Shown here piece after piece: positions 23,794 through 32,923 of a DNA stretch of 35,893 nt. Under the pieces are notes generated by a model. The model made no database searches. It had not been told where the DNA came from and was given only the letters and a program-made list of their open reading frames with translations. The stretch comes from Pseudomonadota bacterium. Lineage in GTDB: Bacteria > Pseudomonadota > Gammaproteobacteria > Steroidobacterales > Steroidobacteraceae. The stretch is from positions 1-35,893 of the forward strand of contig JAEYUC010000064.1 of the NCBI GenBank assembly GCA_023433705.1, in the 5' to 3' direction. Each line of letters starts with the position of its first letter. Within the stretch, counting starts at the first letter, position 1. The translations under genes and the position numbers were made by a program.

Positions 23794-25095
23794 TCAGTCG
23801 AAGGGATGGCGCAGGACGATCGTCTGCTCGCGGTCGGGACCCGTCGAGATGATGTCGATCGGCACACCGGCGAGTTCCTGCAGGCGAGCGAGATATTTCC
23901 GAGCGTTGACCGGCAGCGCGTCGTGTTTCTTCACGCCGATGGTCGATTCCTTCCAGCCCGGCATTTCCTCGTACACCGGCTCGACGTCGGCGAACGCGTC
24001 CGCGAACAACGGCGGCTCGCTCTTGATGTCGTTCGTCGAGTCCTTCGAACGATAGCCGACGCAGATCTGAAGCGTGTCGAGGCCGTCGAGTACGTCGAGC
24101 TTCGTGAGGCACAACCCGGAGACACTGGAGTTGATGATGGAACGGCGCAGCGATACCGCGTCGAACCAGCCGCAGCGGCGCTTGCGCCCCGTCACGGCGC
24201 CGAACTCATGGCCGACGCGCGAAAGATGCTCGCCATATTCGTCGAACAGCTCCGTCGGGAACGGACCCGCACCGACGCGCGTGGTGTAAGCCTTCACGAT
24301 TCCGAGGACGTAATCGAACGAGCGCGGGCCGAGGCCCGTGCCCGTGGCGGCGTAACCGCCCGTCGTGTTCGACGACGTGACGAATGGATAGGTGCCGAGA
24401 TCGACGTCGAGCATCGCGCCCTGCGCACCTTCGAACATCACGTCGGCCTTCTGCGCGCGCAGCGTCGCCAGCGTCTGCGTGATGTCGCTGACCAGCGGAC
24501 GCACACGCTCGGCGTACGAAAGCTGCTCGTCGAGCGTCTTCTGGAAGTCGACGGGCTGCGCCTTGAAATAGTGCTGCAGCGTGAAGTTGTGGTAGTCGAG
24601 GATCTCGCCGAGCTTGGCCGCGAACTTCTCGCGCTGGAAGAGATCCTGGACGCGCACCGCGCGGCGCGCGACCTTGTCTTCGTACGCCGGACCGATGCCG
24701 CGGCCCGTGGTGCCGATTGCGTTGGCGCCGCGCGCGGCTTCGCGCGCCTTGTCGAGCGCGATGTGCGAGGGAAGGATCAGCGGGCAGTTGGGCGAAATGC
24801 GCAGTCGCGCGAACACGTCGACGCCGGTGTCGATCAGCGTCTGCGCCTCGCGGAACAGCGCCTCGAGGGACAACACGACGCCGTTGCCGATCAGGCATTG
24901 AGTGTTCGGATGCAGGATGCCCGACGGGATCAGCGACAGGATGGTCTTCTTGCCGTTGATGACCAGCGTGTGACCGGCGTTGTGTCCACCCTGGAAGCGG
25001 GCAACCGCGGCTGCGCGTTCAGTCAGCAGGTCGACGACCTTGCCCTTGCCCTCGTCGCCCCACTGGGTCCCGATGATGATGACGAATTTGCCCAT
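23794..25095 (-). CDS. purA: adenylosuccinate synthetase
   Basis: Catalyses IMP + aspartate + GTP to adenylosuccinate (EC 6.3.4.4), the first committed step to AMP. The 433 residues match E. coli PurA (432). The N-terminal GTQWGDEGKGKVVD P-loop with catalytic Asp13-type residue, the GHNAGHT block, the GTTGRGIGPAYEDK stretch, the EGAQGAMLDVDLGTYPFVTSS block and the C-terminal base-recognition TKLDVLDG are all present. The start is standard for the family. It lies 45 bases downstream of hflC, as in the E. coli hfl region, but the small yjeT/DUF2065 gene that often separates them is missing. Confidence 0.97.
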   Translation of the reverse strand: MGKFVIIIGTQWGDEGKGKVVDLLTERAAAVARFQGGHNAGHTLVINGKKTILSLIPSGILHPNTQCLIGNGVVLSLEALFREAQTLIDTGVDVFARLRISPNCPLILPSHIALDKAREAARGANAIGTTGRGIGPAYEDKVARRAVRVQDLFQREKFAAKLGEILDYHNFTLQHYFKAQPVDFQKTLDEQLSYAERVRPLVSDITQTLATLRAQKADVMFEGAQGAMLDVDLGTYPFVTSSNTTGGYAATGTGLGPRSFDYVLGIVKAYTTRVGAGPFPTELFDEYGEHLSRVGHEFGAVTGRKRRCGWFDAVSLRRSIINSSVSGLCLTKLDVLDGLDTLQICVGYRSKDSTNDIKSEPPLFADAFADVEPVYEEMPGWKESTIGVKKHDALPVNARKYLARLQELAGVPIDIISTGPDREQTIVLRHPFD

Positions 25096-25140
25096 GATTG
25101 CTCTGCGCCACCCGGGCGCATCGAAAGAACTCGGGGGAAA

Positions 25141-26019
25141 TCAGCGCCGCGACGGCGTCGGATCTTTGAAGTAGCGGAAGAATTCGCTGTCCGGCGCGAG
25201 GACCATGACGTCGCGGTCGCCGCCGAGCGAGTTGCGGTAAGCCTGCAACGACCGCTGGAACGAATAGAACTCCGGATTGCGGTTGAACGCGGCGGCGTAG
25301 ATGCCCGCGGCGGTCGACTCGCCCTCGCCGCGGATGCGCTGCGCGTCCGCCTGCGCCTTCGCGATGATCTCCGCGCGCGTGCGCTCCGCCGTCGACCGGA
25401 TGATGGTCGATTCGCGTTCGCCCTCGCCGCGCATCGTGTTCGCGATGCCCTCGAAGCCGCGCTTCATGCTGTCGTACACGCTGGTCGCGACTTCATCCTG
25501 CAGGTCGATGCGCTGCACGCGCACGTCGATGAGTTCGATGCCGAGCTTGTCGAGCGACTCGCTCGAGCGCTCGATGAACTCGCCCGTGATCTCCTGGCGG
25601 TCGGAGGTGACGATCTCGCGCAGGGTGCGGCGCGCGACGGCGTTCTTGATGCCGTCCTGGATGTTTTCGCCCACGAGTATCTCGGCGCGGCGCTCGTCGC
25701 CGCCGGTCGTGGCCTGGTAGAAACGCTCGGCGTCGAGAATCTTCCACTTGATGTAGTAGTCGACGGTCAGGCCCTGGCTCTCGCGCGTCAGGAACTGCTC
25801 GCCCTCGAACCTGCGCGTGAGCACGCGGCGGTCGAAGCGCACGATGTTGTCGATGAGCGGAACCTTGAAGTGCAGGCCCGGCTTGTAGTTCTTGCCGATG
25901 ATTTCCTGGATCTGCACGCGCAGGGCGAGCTCCTGCTCCCTCACGATGAACGTCGAGGACGTGACCAGCAGCACCAGCGCCAGCAGCAGTACGAGGGATC
26001 CGAGTACGCGCGAGCCCAT
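25141..26019 (-). CDS. hflC: HflC, regulator of FtsH protease
   Basis: A 292-residue SPFH/band-7 (stomatin-prohibitin) protein anchored by one N-terminal membrane segment (about 6-26). With HflK it forms the large periplasm-facing KC assembly around the FtsH protease and modulates degradation of membrane proteins. The band-7 domain (about 20-190) is followed by a helical EAERERA-type coiled coil (REGERESTIIRSTAERTRAEI-like region about 205-250). Family length is 334 in E. coli, so this copy is slightly short at the tail. Its ATG overlaps the hflK stop by one base (TGATG), which implies coupled synthesis of the two partners. Confidence 0.95.
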   Translation of the reverse strand: MGSRVLGSLVLLLALVLLVTSSTFIVREQELALRVQIQEIIGKNYKPGLHFKVPLIDNIVRFDRRVLTRRFEGEQFLTRESQGLTVDYYIKWKILDAERFYQATTGGDERRAEILVGENIQDGIKNAVARRTLREIVTSDRQEITGEFIERSSESLDKLGIELIDVRVQRIDLQDEVATSVYDSMKRGFEGIANTMRGEGERESTIIRSTAERTRAEIIAKAQADAQRIRGEGESTAAGIYAAAFNRNPEFYSFQRSLQAYRNSLGGDRDVMVLAPDSEFFRYFKDPTPSRR

Positions 26020-27122
26020 CAGCGTTCCACCCGTTGACGACTATCCGGCGCCGCGGTCGGTTCCGCCTCGCCCACCGTGACGGTGCCACGCGCACCGACT
26101 CCCGTGTCGTTATCGCGGCGCTCGATCAGCTTGTCGAGCGGTAGATAGAACACGTTGCTGCTGCCGGGCTTCTGATCGACGATGATCTTGCGGGATCGGC
26201 TCATGACGCTTTCGACGGTTTCGATGAACATGCGCTCGCGCGTCACGTTGGGGGCGCGTTCGTAGGCGGCCGCGATCTGGTTGAAGCGCGCCACGTCACC
26301 GGTGGCCAGCGCGACCACCTGTGCCTTGTAGGCTTCGGCTTCCTGCAGGATGCCCGCGGCGCGACCTTCCGCCTTCGGCAGGATGCCGTTCGCGTAGGCC
26401 TGGGCTTCGTTGATCATGCGCTGACGATCCGCGCGCGCCTTGACCGAATCACGCTGCGCGGCTTGCACCGCTTCCGGCACCTGCACGTCGGTGATGTTCA
26501 CGTTGCGCACTTCGATGCCCGCGCCGTACTGGTCGAGCGTGCGCTGCATGATGTCGCGCGTGTCGAGGGCGATGCGCAGGCGCTCCGCCTCGAGGATGGC
26601 CTGCTGGTTGTTGCGGCCGACGACCTCGCGCAGCGCGCTCTCGCTGACTTCGCCGAGAGTGGTCTTGGGATCGCGCACCCTGAACAGGAAATCCTCCGCG
26701 TCCTTGACGCGGTACTGCACGGCGACCTGCAGCTCGACCATGTTCGGCTCGGCGGTCAGCACGCGCGACTTGATGTTCGCCGACGAAACGCCTTCGACGT
26801 CGACCTTGGTGACCGTTTCGATCGGCCACGGGAAGCGCCATCCCCAGCCGTTCGGCACGGTGATGTGATACGCGCCGAAGCGCTGCACGACGCCGCGGTG
26901 ACCGGGCGCGACCGTGTAGAAACCCGTCGCCATCCAGATGGCGACGATGATGAGGCCGATGATCAGCAGCGACGTGGACGAACGGCCGCCTCCGCCGCCA
27001 CCACCGAACAGTGACTCGATGCGCTTCTGCCAGTCCTTGAAGGCCTGATCGAGATCGCCTCCCGGTGAGGGCTTGCGACCCCAGGGGTTGTTGTTATTGC
27101 CGCCGGGTTGGTTCCAGGCCAT
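26019..27122 (-). CDS. hflK: HflK, regulator of FtsH protease
   Basis: A 367-residue partner of HflC in the FtsH-associated membrane complex. It has an Asn/Gly/Pro-rich cytosolic N-terminus (MAWNQPGGNNNNPWG), a poly-glycine stretch (about 40-46), one membrane segment (about 51-69), a band-7 domain with NGWGWRFPWPIE typical of HflK, and a coiled-coil region (about 225-290) before a tail ending at FYLPLDKLIE, a conserved C-terminal motif. It lies 18 bases after hflX and overlaps hflC by one base. Confidence 0.95.
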   Translation of the reverse strand: MAWNQPGGNNNNPWGRKPSPGGDLDQAFKDWQKRIESLFGGGGGGGRSSTSLLIIGLIIVAIWMATGFYTVAPGHRGVVQRFGAYHITVPNGWGWRFPWPIETVTKVDVEGVSSANIKSRVLTAEPNMVELQVAVQYRVKDAEDFLFRVRDPKTTLGEVSESALREVVGRNNQQAILEAERLRIALDTRDIMQRTLDQYGAGIEVRNVNITDVQVPEAVQAAQRDSVKARADRQRMINEAQAYANGILPKAEGRAAGILQEAEAYKAQVVALATGDVARFNQIAAAYERAPNVTRERMFIETVESVMSRSRKIIVDQKPGSSNVFYLPLDKLIERRDNDTGVGARGTVTVGEAEPTAAPDSRQRVER

Positions 27123-27140
27123 AGGGGTCAGCTTCTTCGA

Positions 27141-28484
27141 TCAGTTGGTGCTTTGGGCGGTCGCAGATTGTAGGTAGGGGCCTGCGACCGTACAAGTTGA
27201 GTCATTGGCGAGCGCCAGGACTTCGACGCCCGGCTCACGCGCCCATTTGAGCAGCTCGAATTCCGACAGTTCAGTGTCGATCTCGAACGCGCCGTCATCC
27301 GCGATGCGCTCGGCGTGCACGAGGCTGGCGGCATATAACCGCGCCCGCAGCTCTCCGGCCCACACGGCGACGCGCAATCGCGCGCGTACCGCGACTCGCG
27401 AAAGCCGCTCCGCGACCGCCTCGCGCAGCAGATCGAGGCCCTGGGCCTTCGCCGCCGATATCCAGACGTGGGTCGCACGGCCGGACTCGTCGCGTTCGAT
27501 CCGCGGCGGCGATTCGATCCGGTCGATCTTGTTGAACACGAGGATCTGCGGCAGGTCCGCGGCGCCGATCTCGGCGAGCACGCGGTTGACCTCGTCGATG
27601 TGCTCCTCGCGACGCGGATCGCTGACGTCGACGACGTGCAGCAGCAACGTCGCCTCGCGCGCCTCGGTAAGCGTCGACTGGAAGGCCGCGACCAGTTCGT
27701 GCGGCAACTCGCGGATGAATCCGACAGTATCGGCGACCACTACCGTGGTATTGCCGGGCAACGTGATGCGCCGGACCGTGGGATCGAGCGTCGCGAACAG
27801 CTGGTCCGCGACGTAGGCATCCGCACCGGTGAGCGCACGGAACAAGGTCGACTTTCCGGCGTTCGTGTATCCGACCAGGGCGAGCGAGGGAACCGGGATT
27901 TCCGCGCGCTGCTGCCGGCCGGTCTCGCGTTGTTGTTTGATCTTCTCGAGCCGCGCCGAGAGCGTCTTCACTCGTTTGCCGAGCAGGCGGCGGTCGGTTT
28001 CGAGCTGCGTTTCGCCGGGACCGCGATTGCCGATGCCACCGCCGCGCTGACGCTCGAGGTGGGTCCAGCCGCGCACCAGGCGGGTGGCGATGTGTTTGAG
28101 CTGCGCGAGCTCGACTTCGAGCTTGCCTTCATGGCTGCGCGCGCGCTGCGCGAAGATGTCGAGGATGAGTCCCGAGCGGTCCAGCACGCGACGCTCGATG
28201 AGCTTCTCGAGATTGCGTTCCTGCGAGGGCGACAGCGGATGGTCGAACAGCACCACCTCGGCGTCGTGCGCCTGCGCGATGTCGCGGATCTCCTCGGCCT
28301 TGCCGCTGCCCACGAAATAGCGTGGATCGGGCTTGTCGCGCCGGCCGGATACCTGCGCCACGGGAATGGCGCCGGCCGAACGCGCGAGCTGGTCGAATTC
28401 CTGGATGTCTTCGGGATCCGCGGGTGCGCCCAATCCGAGGCGCACGAGCACGGCCCGCTCACCTGCGCGCGGTCGCTCGAACAT
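27141..28484 (-). CDS. hflX: ribosome-associated GTPase HflX
   Basis: A 447-residue GTPase that binds the 50S subunit and splits stalled 70S ribosomes, notably under heat stress. The N-terminal HflX domain carries the DHPLSPSQERNLE block (81-93) and the RGPGETQLETDRR segment (about 154-166). The G domain shows G1 GYTNAGKST (205-213), G3 DTVGF (252-256) and G4 NKID (318-321). Length compares with 426 in E. coli. No strong ribosome site precedes the ATG. It lies 48 bases after hfq in the conserved miaA-hfq-hflX-hflK-hflC order. Confidence 0.96.
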   Translation of the reverse strand: MFERPRAGERAVLVRLGLGAPADPEDIQEFDQLARSAGAIPVAQVSGRRDKPDPRYFVGSGKAEEIRDIAQAHDAEVVLFDHPLSPSQERNLEKLIERRVLDRSGLILDIFAQRARSHEGKLEVELAQLKHIATRLVRGWTHLERQRGGGIGNRGPGETQLETDRRLLGKRVKTLSARLEKIKQQRETGRQQRAEIPVPSLALVGYTNAGKSTLFRALTGADAYVADQLFATLDPTVRRITLPGNTTVVVADTVGFIRELPHELVAAFQSTLTEAREATLLLHVVDVSDPRREEHIDEVNRVLAEIGAADLPQILVFNKIDRIESPPRIERDESGRATHVWISAAKAQGLDLLREAVAERLSRVAVRARLRVAVWAGELRARLYAASLVHAERIADDGAFEIDTELSEFELLKWAREPGVEVLALANDSTCTVAGPYLQSATAQSTN

Positions 28485-28532
28485 CTTTGTTAGTCGAGAA
28501 AGGGGTCGATGCGCGTGCGAACGCCAGCCGCA

Positions 28533-28787
28533 TCACTCTCCGGCGACCGCCTCGATCGTCGTACCGTCATCGTTGGTGATGCGGACGTTGCGCGCCGGGA
28601 CTACCGTCGAGATCGCGTGTTTGTAAACCATCTGGCTCACGCTGTTCTTCAGAAGAACTACGAACTGGTCAAACGAGTCGATCTGGCCTTGCAACTTGAT
28701 TCCATTCACCAGATAGATTGACACCGGGATTCGTTCCTTTCGCAATGTGTTCAGAAACGGGTCCTGCAGTGACTGGCCCTTGGCCAT
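28533..28787 (-). CDS. hfq: RNA chaperone Hfq
   Basis: An 84-residue Sm-like protein forming hexameric rings that pair small RNAs with messages. Key residues are in the E. coli positions: Gln8, Asp9 and Phe42 of the proximal face, Tyr55-Lys56-His57 of the Sm2 motif, Tyr25 and Ile30 of the distal face, and the basic rim R16-K17-E18-R19. The C-terminal tail is short compared with the 102 residues of E. coli. AAGGAG lies 7-8 bases before the ATG. Confidence 0.98.
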   Translation of the reverse strand: MAKGQSLQDPFLNTLRKERIPVSIYLVNGIKLQGQIDSFDQFVVLLKNSVSQMVYKHAISTVVPARNVRITNDDGTTIEAVAGE

Positions 28788-28826
28788 GGATGTTCTCCTT
28801 ATTTTTCAAGCAAGCGAACGGCCGGA

Positions 28827-28854
28827 AGTCTACCACGCAGACCCAGTCCAGCAA
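28827..28854 (-). promoter_or_regulatory. weak candidate promoter for hfq
   Basis: In the 72-base miaA-hfq gap, TTGCTG (28849-28854) and TAGACT (28827-28832) stand 16 bases apart on the minus strand. Both are weak matches. In E. coli hfq also has several promoters within and after miaA, which makes an extra start here plausible. Confidence 0.25.
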
Positions 28855-28859
28855 TGCAA

Positions 28860-29819
28860 TCAAAGCCGCTGCAAGGCCGCAATCAGGGATTGGCGCATGC
28901 CTACAAAGCTTTGCGCATCATGGGGATCGAACGTTTCCAGGTCGGACATCGAACGCAGCCAGGTCATTTGGCGTTTGGCGAGCTGGCGCGTTGCGGCAAC
29001 TGCGCGCTCCACCGCGGTTTCGAGCGGATAACTGCCCGTCAGGTGCGCCCAGAGCTGGCGGTACCCGACCGCGCGGATCGCCGGGTGCGAATCGGTCAGG
29101 TCCCCACGTGCATGCAGGAGACGCACTTCGTCCAGAAATCCCTTAGCCATCATCGCTTCGAAGCGTTGCGCGAGCGCGGCGTGCAGGGCCGCGCGATCCC
29201 GCGGAATGAGCGCGAAGACCCTGAAGTCCCGGCCGAGCTCCGAACGGGTCGCCTGCTGAAGCTCCGATATGGGTCGTCCGGAAACGGAAAAGACCTCGAG
29301 TGCACGCTGAATCCGTTGCGCATCGTTGGGATGGATCCGGGCGGCCGCCGCGGGGTCGATCGCCGCCAGTCTTTCGTGCAATGCGGGCCAGCCGAGTCGT
29401 TCGGCATCGGCGTCTATCTGCGCCCTGACGCCGTCGTCGCCCTCCGGCAGGCTCGCGATCCCGCCCATCAGCGCGCGCAAGTACAACATCGTGCCGCCGA
29501 CCAGCAGCGGAATGCGGCCGCGGGATTCGATGTCCGCGATCGCCTCCGCCGCGTCGCGCACGAACTGCCCCGCCGAATAGTTTGCCGACGGATCCACGAT
29601 GTCGATGAGGTGATGCGGCACTTCGGCGCGCTGCTCCGGCGAGGGCTTCGCCGCGCCGATGTCGAGTCCGCGATAGACCTGCGCGGAGTCCACGCTCACG
29701 ATTTCGATCGGCAATTCGCGCGCGAGACGCATCGCGAAGTCGGACTTGCCCGTGCCGGTCGGCCCCGTGATCACCGCCAGCGGCGCGGCCGCGGGCTGCG
29801 CTTCGAAGGATCCGGTCAC
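28860..29819 (-). CDS. miaA: tRNA dimethylallyltransferase
   Basis: Adds a dimethylallyl group to A37 of tRNAs reading UNN codons (EC 2.5.1.75). 319 residues, against 316 in E. coli. The P-loop GPTGTGKS is at 19-26, followed by the SVDSAQVYRGLDIGAAKPS block (catalytic Asp and substrate Thr/Gln region), VGGTMLYLRAL and, near the C-terminus, the tRNA-contact AVGYRQLW and TRQLAKRQMTWLR blocks. The start is GTG, 6 bases after the mutL stop, with only a weak GACGAG ribosome site, so coupling to mutL is likely. Confidence 0.96.
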   Translation of the reverse strand: MTGSFEAQPAAAPLAVITGPTGTGKSDFAMRLARELPIEIVSVDSAQVYRGLDIGAAKPSPEQRAEVPHHLIDIVDPSANYSAGQFVRDAAEAIADIESRGRIPLLVGGTMLYLRALMGGIASLPEGDDGVRAQIDADAERLGWPALHERLAAIDPAAAARIHPNDAQRIQRALEVFSVSGRPISELQQATRSELGRDFRVFALIPRDRAALHAALAQRFEAMMAKGFLDEVRLLHARGDLTDSHPAIRAVGYRQLWAHLTGSYPLETAVERAVAATRQLAKRQMTWLRSMSDLETFDPHDAQSFVGMRQSLIAALQRL

Positions 29820-29825
29820 GACTCG

Positions 29826-31625
29826 TCAGCGACCGCGCAGGAACATGCGATCGAGCTCCGCGAGCGTCACCTGGGTCCAGGTGGGCCTGCCGTGATTGCA
29901 CTGGTCGGCGCGCGGCGTCTGCTCCATCTGCCGCAGCAACGCATTCATCTCCGCGAGCGTCAGCCGGCGATGGGCGTGGATGGCCGAGCGGCACGCGATC
30001 GTGCCTAACAACCTTTCGGTGGCGCCGTCGAGATGGTGCGTGGCCGCCCCATCGTCGTCCGCGACGACGTCGCGGATCAGGGCGGCGATGTCCTCGCGCG
30101 GCAACATGGCGGGCACGGAGCGGACGACGAGCGTGCCGGGACCCAGCCGCTCGATGTCGAAGCCCGCCGTCAGCCATTGGTCGCGCTGCTCGAGCAATAC
30201 ATCGAGCTGATCTGGTTTCAGCTCGACGGTCACGGGCGCCAGCAACAGCTGTGTTACCGCCTGCCCCGCTTGCGCCTTGAGCTTCTCGTACAACACGCGC
30301 TCGTGCGCGGCATGCATGTCGACGAGCACGAGACCGCGGGAATTCTGCGCGAGGATGTAGATGCCGTGGACCTGCGCGAGCGCCTCACCCAGCGGCGGCA
30401 TCGCGCCGGCCGGCACATCGGGACCGGGCTCGGGCATCGCGGCGTCGTTGGACGCACCGTCCGCGCGCGCGGTCAGCAGCGAATCCGCGATGGCCCAACT
30501 GCCCTGCGGGCCGTCGGGAACGTCGCCGACGCCGCGCAGCGGCATCGCATGCACGTACGGGTTCATCGCCGGCTGCATGGACGATTGCATCATCGGATGC
30601 ACGGCGGGCGCGACCGCGTCGGCGGAAGGCTTCGTGCCGGCGAGCCGGCGCTCGACCGCGCGAAACACGAAGTCGTGGATCTGACGGCTGTCGCGGAACC
30701 GGACCTCGAGTTTCTGCGGATGCGCGTTCACGTCGACCAGCGCGGGATCGATCTCCAGATACAACACGTAGGCGGGTTGTCGGCCGCCGTACAACACGTC
30801 GCGGAATCCGAGCCGCACCGCGTTCATGAGCAGGCGGTCGCGCACGGCACGGCCGTTGACGAACCAGTGCTGCAGGTCGGAGGCCGCGCGCGCGGCGGCC
30901 GGCGCGCCTATCCACCCGAACAGGCGCACGGGCCCCGCCGAATGTTCGACTTCGAAACTGCGCTGCACGAAATCTTCGCCGACGATGCGCGCGAGCCGCG
31001 CGGCCGGACTGGCGCCGTTCGAGAGCGCCGGTGCATCGAGCAGCGTGCGCGATCCGGTGCGCAGACGGAACGCGACGTGGTCGCACGACAACGCGAGCCG
31101 TTCGAGCAGCCGCACGATGTGGCCCTGCTCGGTGACTTCGCTGCGCAGGAACTTGCGGCGCGCCGGCAGATTGAAGAACAGGTCGCGCACTTCGATCGTC
31201 GTTCCGTACGGATGCGCCGCCGGCATGAGCTCGCCGACCGTGCCCGCGTCGACGCCGACCCTCGCGGCCTGCTCCGCTTCCAGGTGTCGCGAAATGATTT
31301 CGAAGCGCGACACGGACGCGATCGAGGGCAACGCCTCGCCGCGAAATCCGAGTGTCGTGATCGCGCCGAGATCGTCCGCGCAGGCGATCTTGCTCGTGGC
31401 GTGACGCTCCAGCGCGAGCCGCAGCTCCGCGGGCGGAATGCCGCAGCCGTCGTCGCGTACACGCGTGAGTCGCACGCCGCCGCCTTCGATCTCGACCTCG
31501 ATCGAGCGCGCGGCCGCATCGAGACTGTTCTCGACCAGCTCCTTTACGATGGACGCGGGTCGTTCGATCACCTCGCCGGCGGCGATCTGGTCGATCAGGT
31601 GATTGTCGAGAATGCGGATCGGCAT
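29826..31625 (-). CDS. mutL: DNA mismatch repair protein MutL with endonuclease motifs
   Basis: A 599-residue GHKL ATPase. The N-terminal domain has the IAAGEVIERPASIVKELVENSLDA block (ATP-binding Glu32/Asn33), DDGCGI and GFRGEALPSI. The C-terminal domain carries DMHAAHERVLYE (436-447), matching the DQHA(X)2E(X)4E metal-binding motif of nicking MutL proteins apart from Gln to Met, and also ACR and CNHGRPT motifs, so this is probably an endonuclease-type MutL rather than the E. coli methyl-directed type. The linker (about 330-410) is Met/Pro/Ala-rich. The start at 31625 (MPIRIL) follows family convention; an ATG at 31652 is in frame. Confidence 0.96.
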   Translation of the reverse strand: MPIRILDNHLIDQIAAGEVIERPASIVKELVENSLDAAARSIEVEIEGGGVRLTRVRDDGCGIPPAELRLALERHATSKIACADDLGAITTLGFRGEALPSIASVSRFEIISRHLEAEQAARVGVDAGTVGELMPAAHPYGTTIEVRDLFFNLPARRKFLRSEVTEQGHIVRLLERLALSCDHVAFRLRTGSRTLLDAPALSNGASPAARLARIVGEDFVQRSFEVEHSAGPVRLFGWIGAPAAARAASDLQHWFVNGRAVRDRLLMNAVRLGFRDVLYGGRQPAYVLYLEIDPALVDVNAHPQKLEVRFRDSRQIHDFVFRAVERRLAGTKPSADAVAPAVHPMMQSSMQPAMNPYVHAMPLRGVGDVPDGPQGSWAIADSLLTARADGASNDAAMPEPGPDVPAGAMPPLGEALAQVHGIYILAQNSRGLVLVDMHAAHERVLYEKLKAQAGQAVTQLLLAPVTVELKPDQLDVLLEQRDQWLTAGFDIERLGPGTLVVRSVPAMLPREDIAALIRDVVADDDGAATHHLDGATERLLGTIACRSAIHAHRRLTLAEMNALLRQMEQTPRADQCNHGRPTWTQVTLAELDRMFLRGR

Positions 31626-31672
31626 GCGCGGGCCCCGGAAAGGAGCCGGCATCTTACCGCCGCGGAGGCCTG

Positions 31673-32908
31673 CTACCGCAGTTCGGTCTGCGTGCCGCTG
31701 CCGCCGTTGCGACGGGCGGCCGCGAGGCGCGTGCCGTCGGGCGCGTTGCCCGCGAAATATTGCTCGATGCCCGCGAAGATGGCGTTTGCCAGCTTCGCGC
31801 GATGGGCGGGCTGCGTCAGTTTGCGCTCGTCCTCGCGATTCGAGATGAACGCGGTTTCCACGAGCATCGACGGAATATCGGGCGACTTGAGCACCACGAA
31901 TCCCGCCTGCTGAACGCGCGGCTTGCGCACCTCGCCGACGCGATCGAGCGACTTGAGCACGTTGTCCGCCGCGACCAGGCTCGCGGAAATGCTCGCGGTC
32001 ATCGACAAGTCCAGCAGCACACCCTGTAAGACCGGATCCTTGTCGTCGAGCTTGATGCCGCCCTTGAGGTCGGCCGCGTTTTCACGCTCCGCCAGCCAGC
32101 GCGCCGCTTCGCTCGTGGCGCCACGCTCGGACAACACGTAGACCGACGAGCCCGACACATCGGGGTCGGCGATGGAGTCCGCGTGGATGGAAACGAACAG
32201 GTCCGCCTTCGCGCGGCGCGCGCGCAGGATGCGTTCGCGCAGGCTGATGAAATAGTCGCCGTCGCGCGTGAGCACGGCCTTCATGCCGGGCTCCTGGTTG
32301 ATGCGTGCGGCGAGGGATTTTGCGATTTCGAGTACGACGTCCTTTTCGCGCGTGCCGCGTTTTCCCGACGCGCCGGGATCGACGCCGCCATGCCCCGCAT
32401 CGACTGCGATCACGATGTCCCGGCCCGTTTCCGTCGGCGCATGCGCGGGACGGATCGCGACGGGCGCCACGGGCGTCGTTGCAGCAGCTGTCGCGGTCGC
32501 CGTCGATCTGCCCTTCGGATCCTTGAAATCGAGGACCAGCCGATGCCCGCCCTCCTTGTCCGGCGCGAGCACCTCGGTGGCGAGCTTGATGGGTCCCTTC
32601 ACCTCGAACACGAGCCGCAGGACGTTGTTGGGTTGTTTGCCCGAACGAACCGCGGTTACCGCGCCCTCGGCCGAGGGCAACGCAAGAGCTGACTTGAGTT
32701 TCGAGTGGGATACGTCGACGACGACGCGGCCGGGACTGTCGAGCTGGAAGGCTTTGTACCTGGCGGGTCCGCTCAGGTCGAGCACGACGCGCGTGCCGGA
32801 GTTGTTAGTGCCGATGCGGATGCCGCGGATTTCCGCGGCCGACAGAACGCCCGAGACCGTCGCGGCCCACGCGCACAGCGCCAAACAAACCGCGACTCTT
32901 TTCCCCAA
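31673..32908 (-). CDS. amiC: N-acetylmuramoyl-L-alanine amidase (AmiB/AmiC type)
   Basis: A 411-residue periplasmic amidase that cleaves the amide bond between MurNAc and the peptide stem to separate daughter cells. After a Sec signal (about 1-24, ending LSAA) come an AMIN domain (about 27-130) for septal targeting, a Thr/Ala/Pro linker and an Amidase_3 domain (about 165-395) with zinc ligands: His173 in DAGHGGVDPGA, Glu in the EKDVVLEIAK helix region and His in SIHADS, plus the catalytic Glu in LVETAF. A LysM domain, present in some relatives, is missing. The start is TTG at 32908, supported by GGGGAG 7 bases upstream and by the signal peptide. Whether it should be called AmiB or AmiC is not settled by sequence alone. 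Confidence 0.93.
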   Translation of the reverse strand: MGKRVAVCLALCAWAATVSGVLSAAEIRGIRIGTNNSGTRVVLDLSGPARYKAFQLDSPGRVVVDVSHSKLKSALALPSAEGAVTAVRSGKQPNNVLRLVFEVKGPIKLATEVLAPDKEGGHRLVLDFKDPKGRSTATATAAATTPVAPVAIRPAHAPTETGRDIVIAVDAGHGGVDPGASGKRGTREKDVVLEIAKSLAARINQEPGMKAVLTRDGDYFISLRERILRARRAKADLFVSIHADSIADPDVSGSSVYVLSERGATSEAARWLAERENAADLKGGIKLDDKDPVLQGVLLDLSMTASISASLVAADNVLKSLDRVGEVRKPRVQQAGFVVLKSPDIPSMLVETAFISNREDERKLTQPAHRAKLANAIFAGIEQYFAGNAPDGTRLAAARRNGGSGTQTELR

Positions 32909-32923
32909 GAAGGTCTCCCCGAA

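Noticed and set aside
23614..26037. 807-codon open frame on the plus strand opposite otsB, purA and hflC
   Set aside because: It is fully antisense to three well-conserved genes; its product is Arg/Ala/Val-rich low-complexity sequence with no domain. Such frames are expected from codon bias at this G+C.
30033..31913. 626-codon open frame antisense to mutL
   Set aside because: Shadow of mutL; Arg/His-rich composition with no family resemblance.
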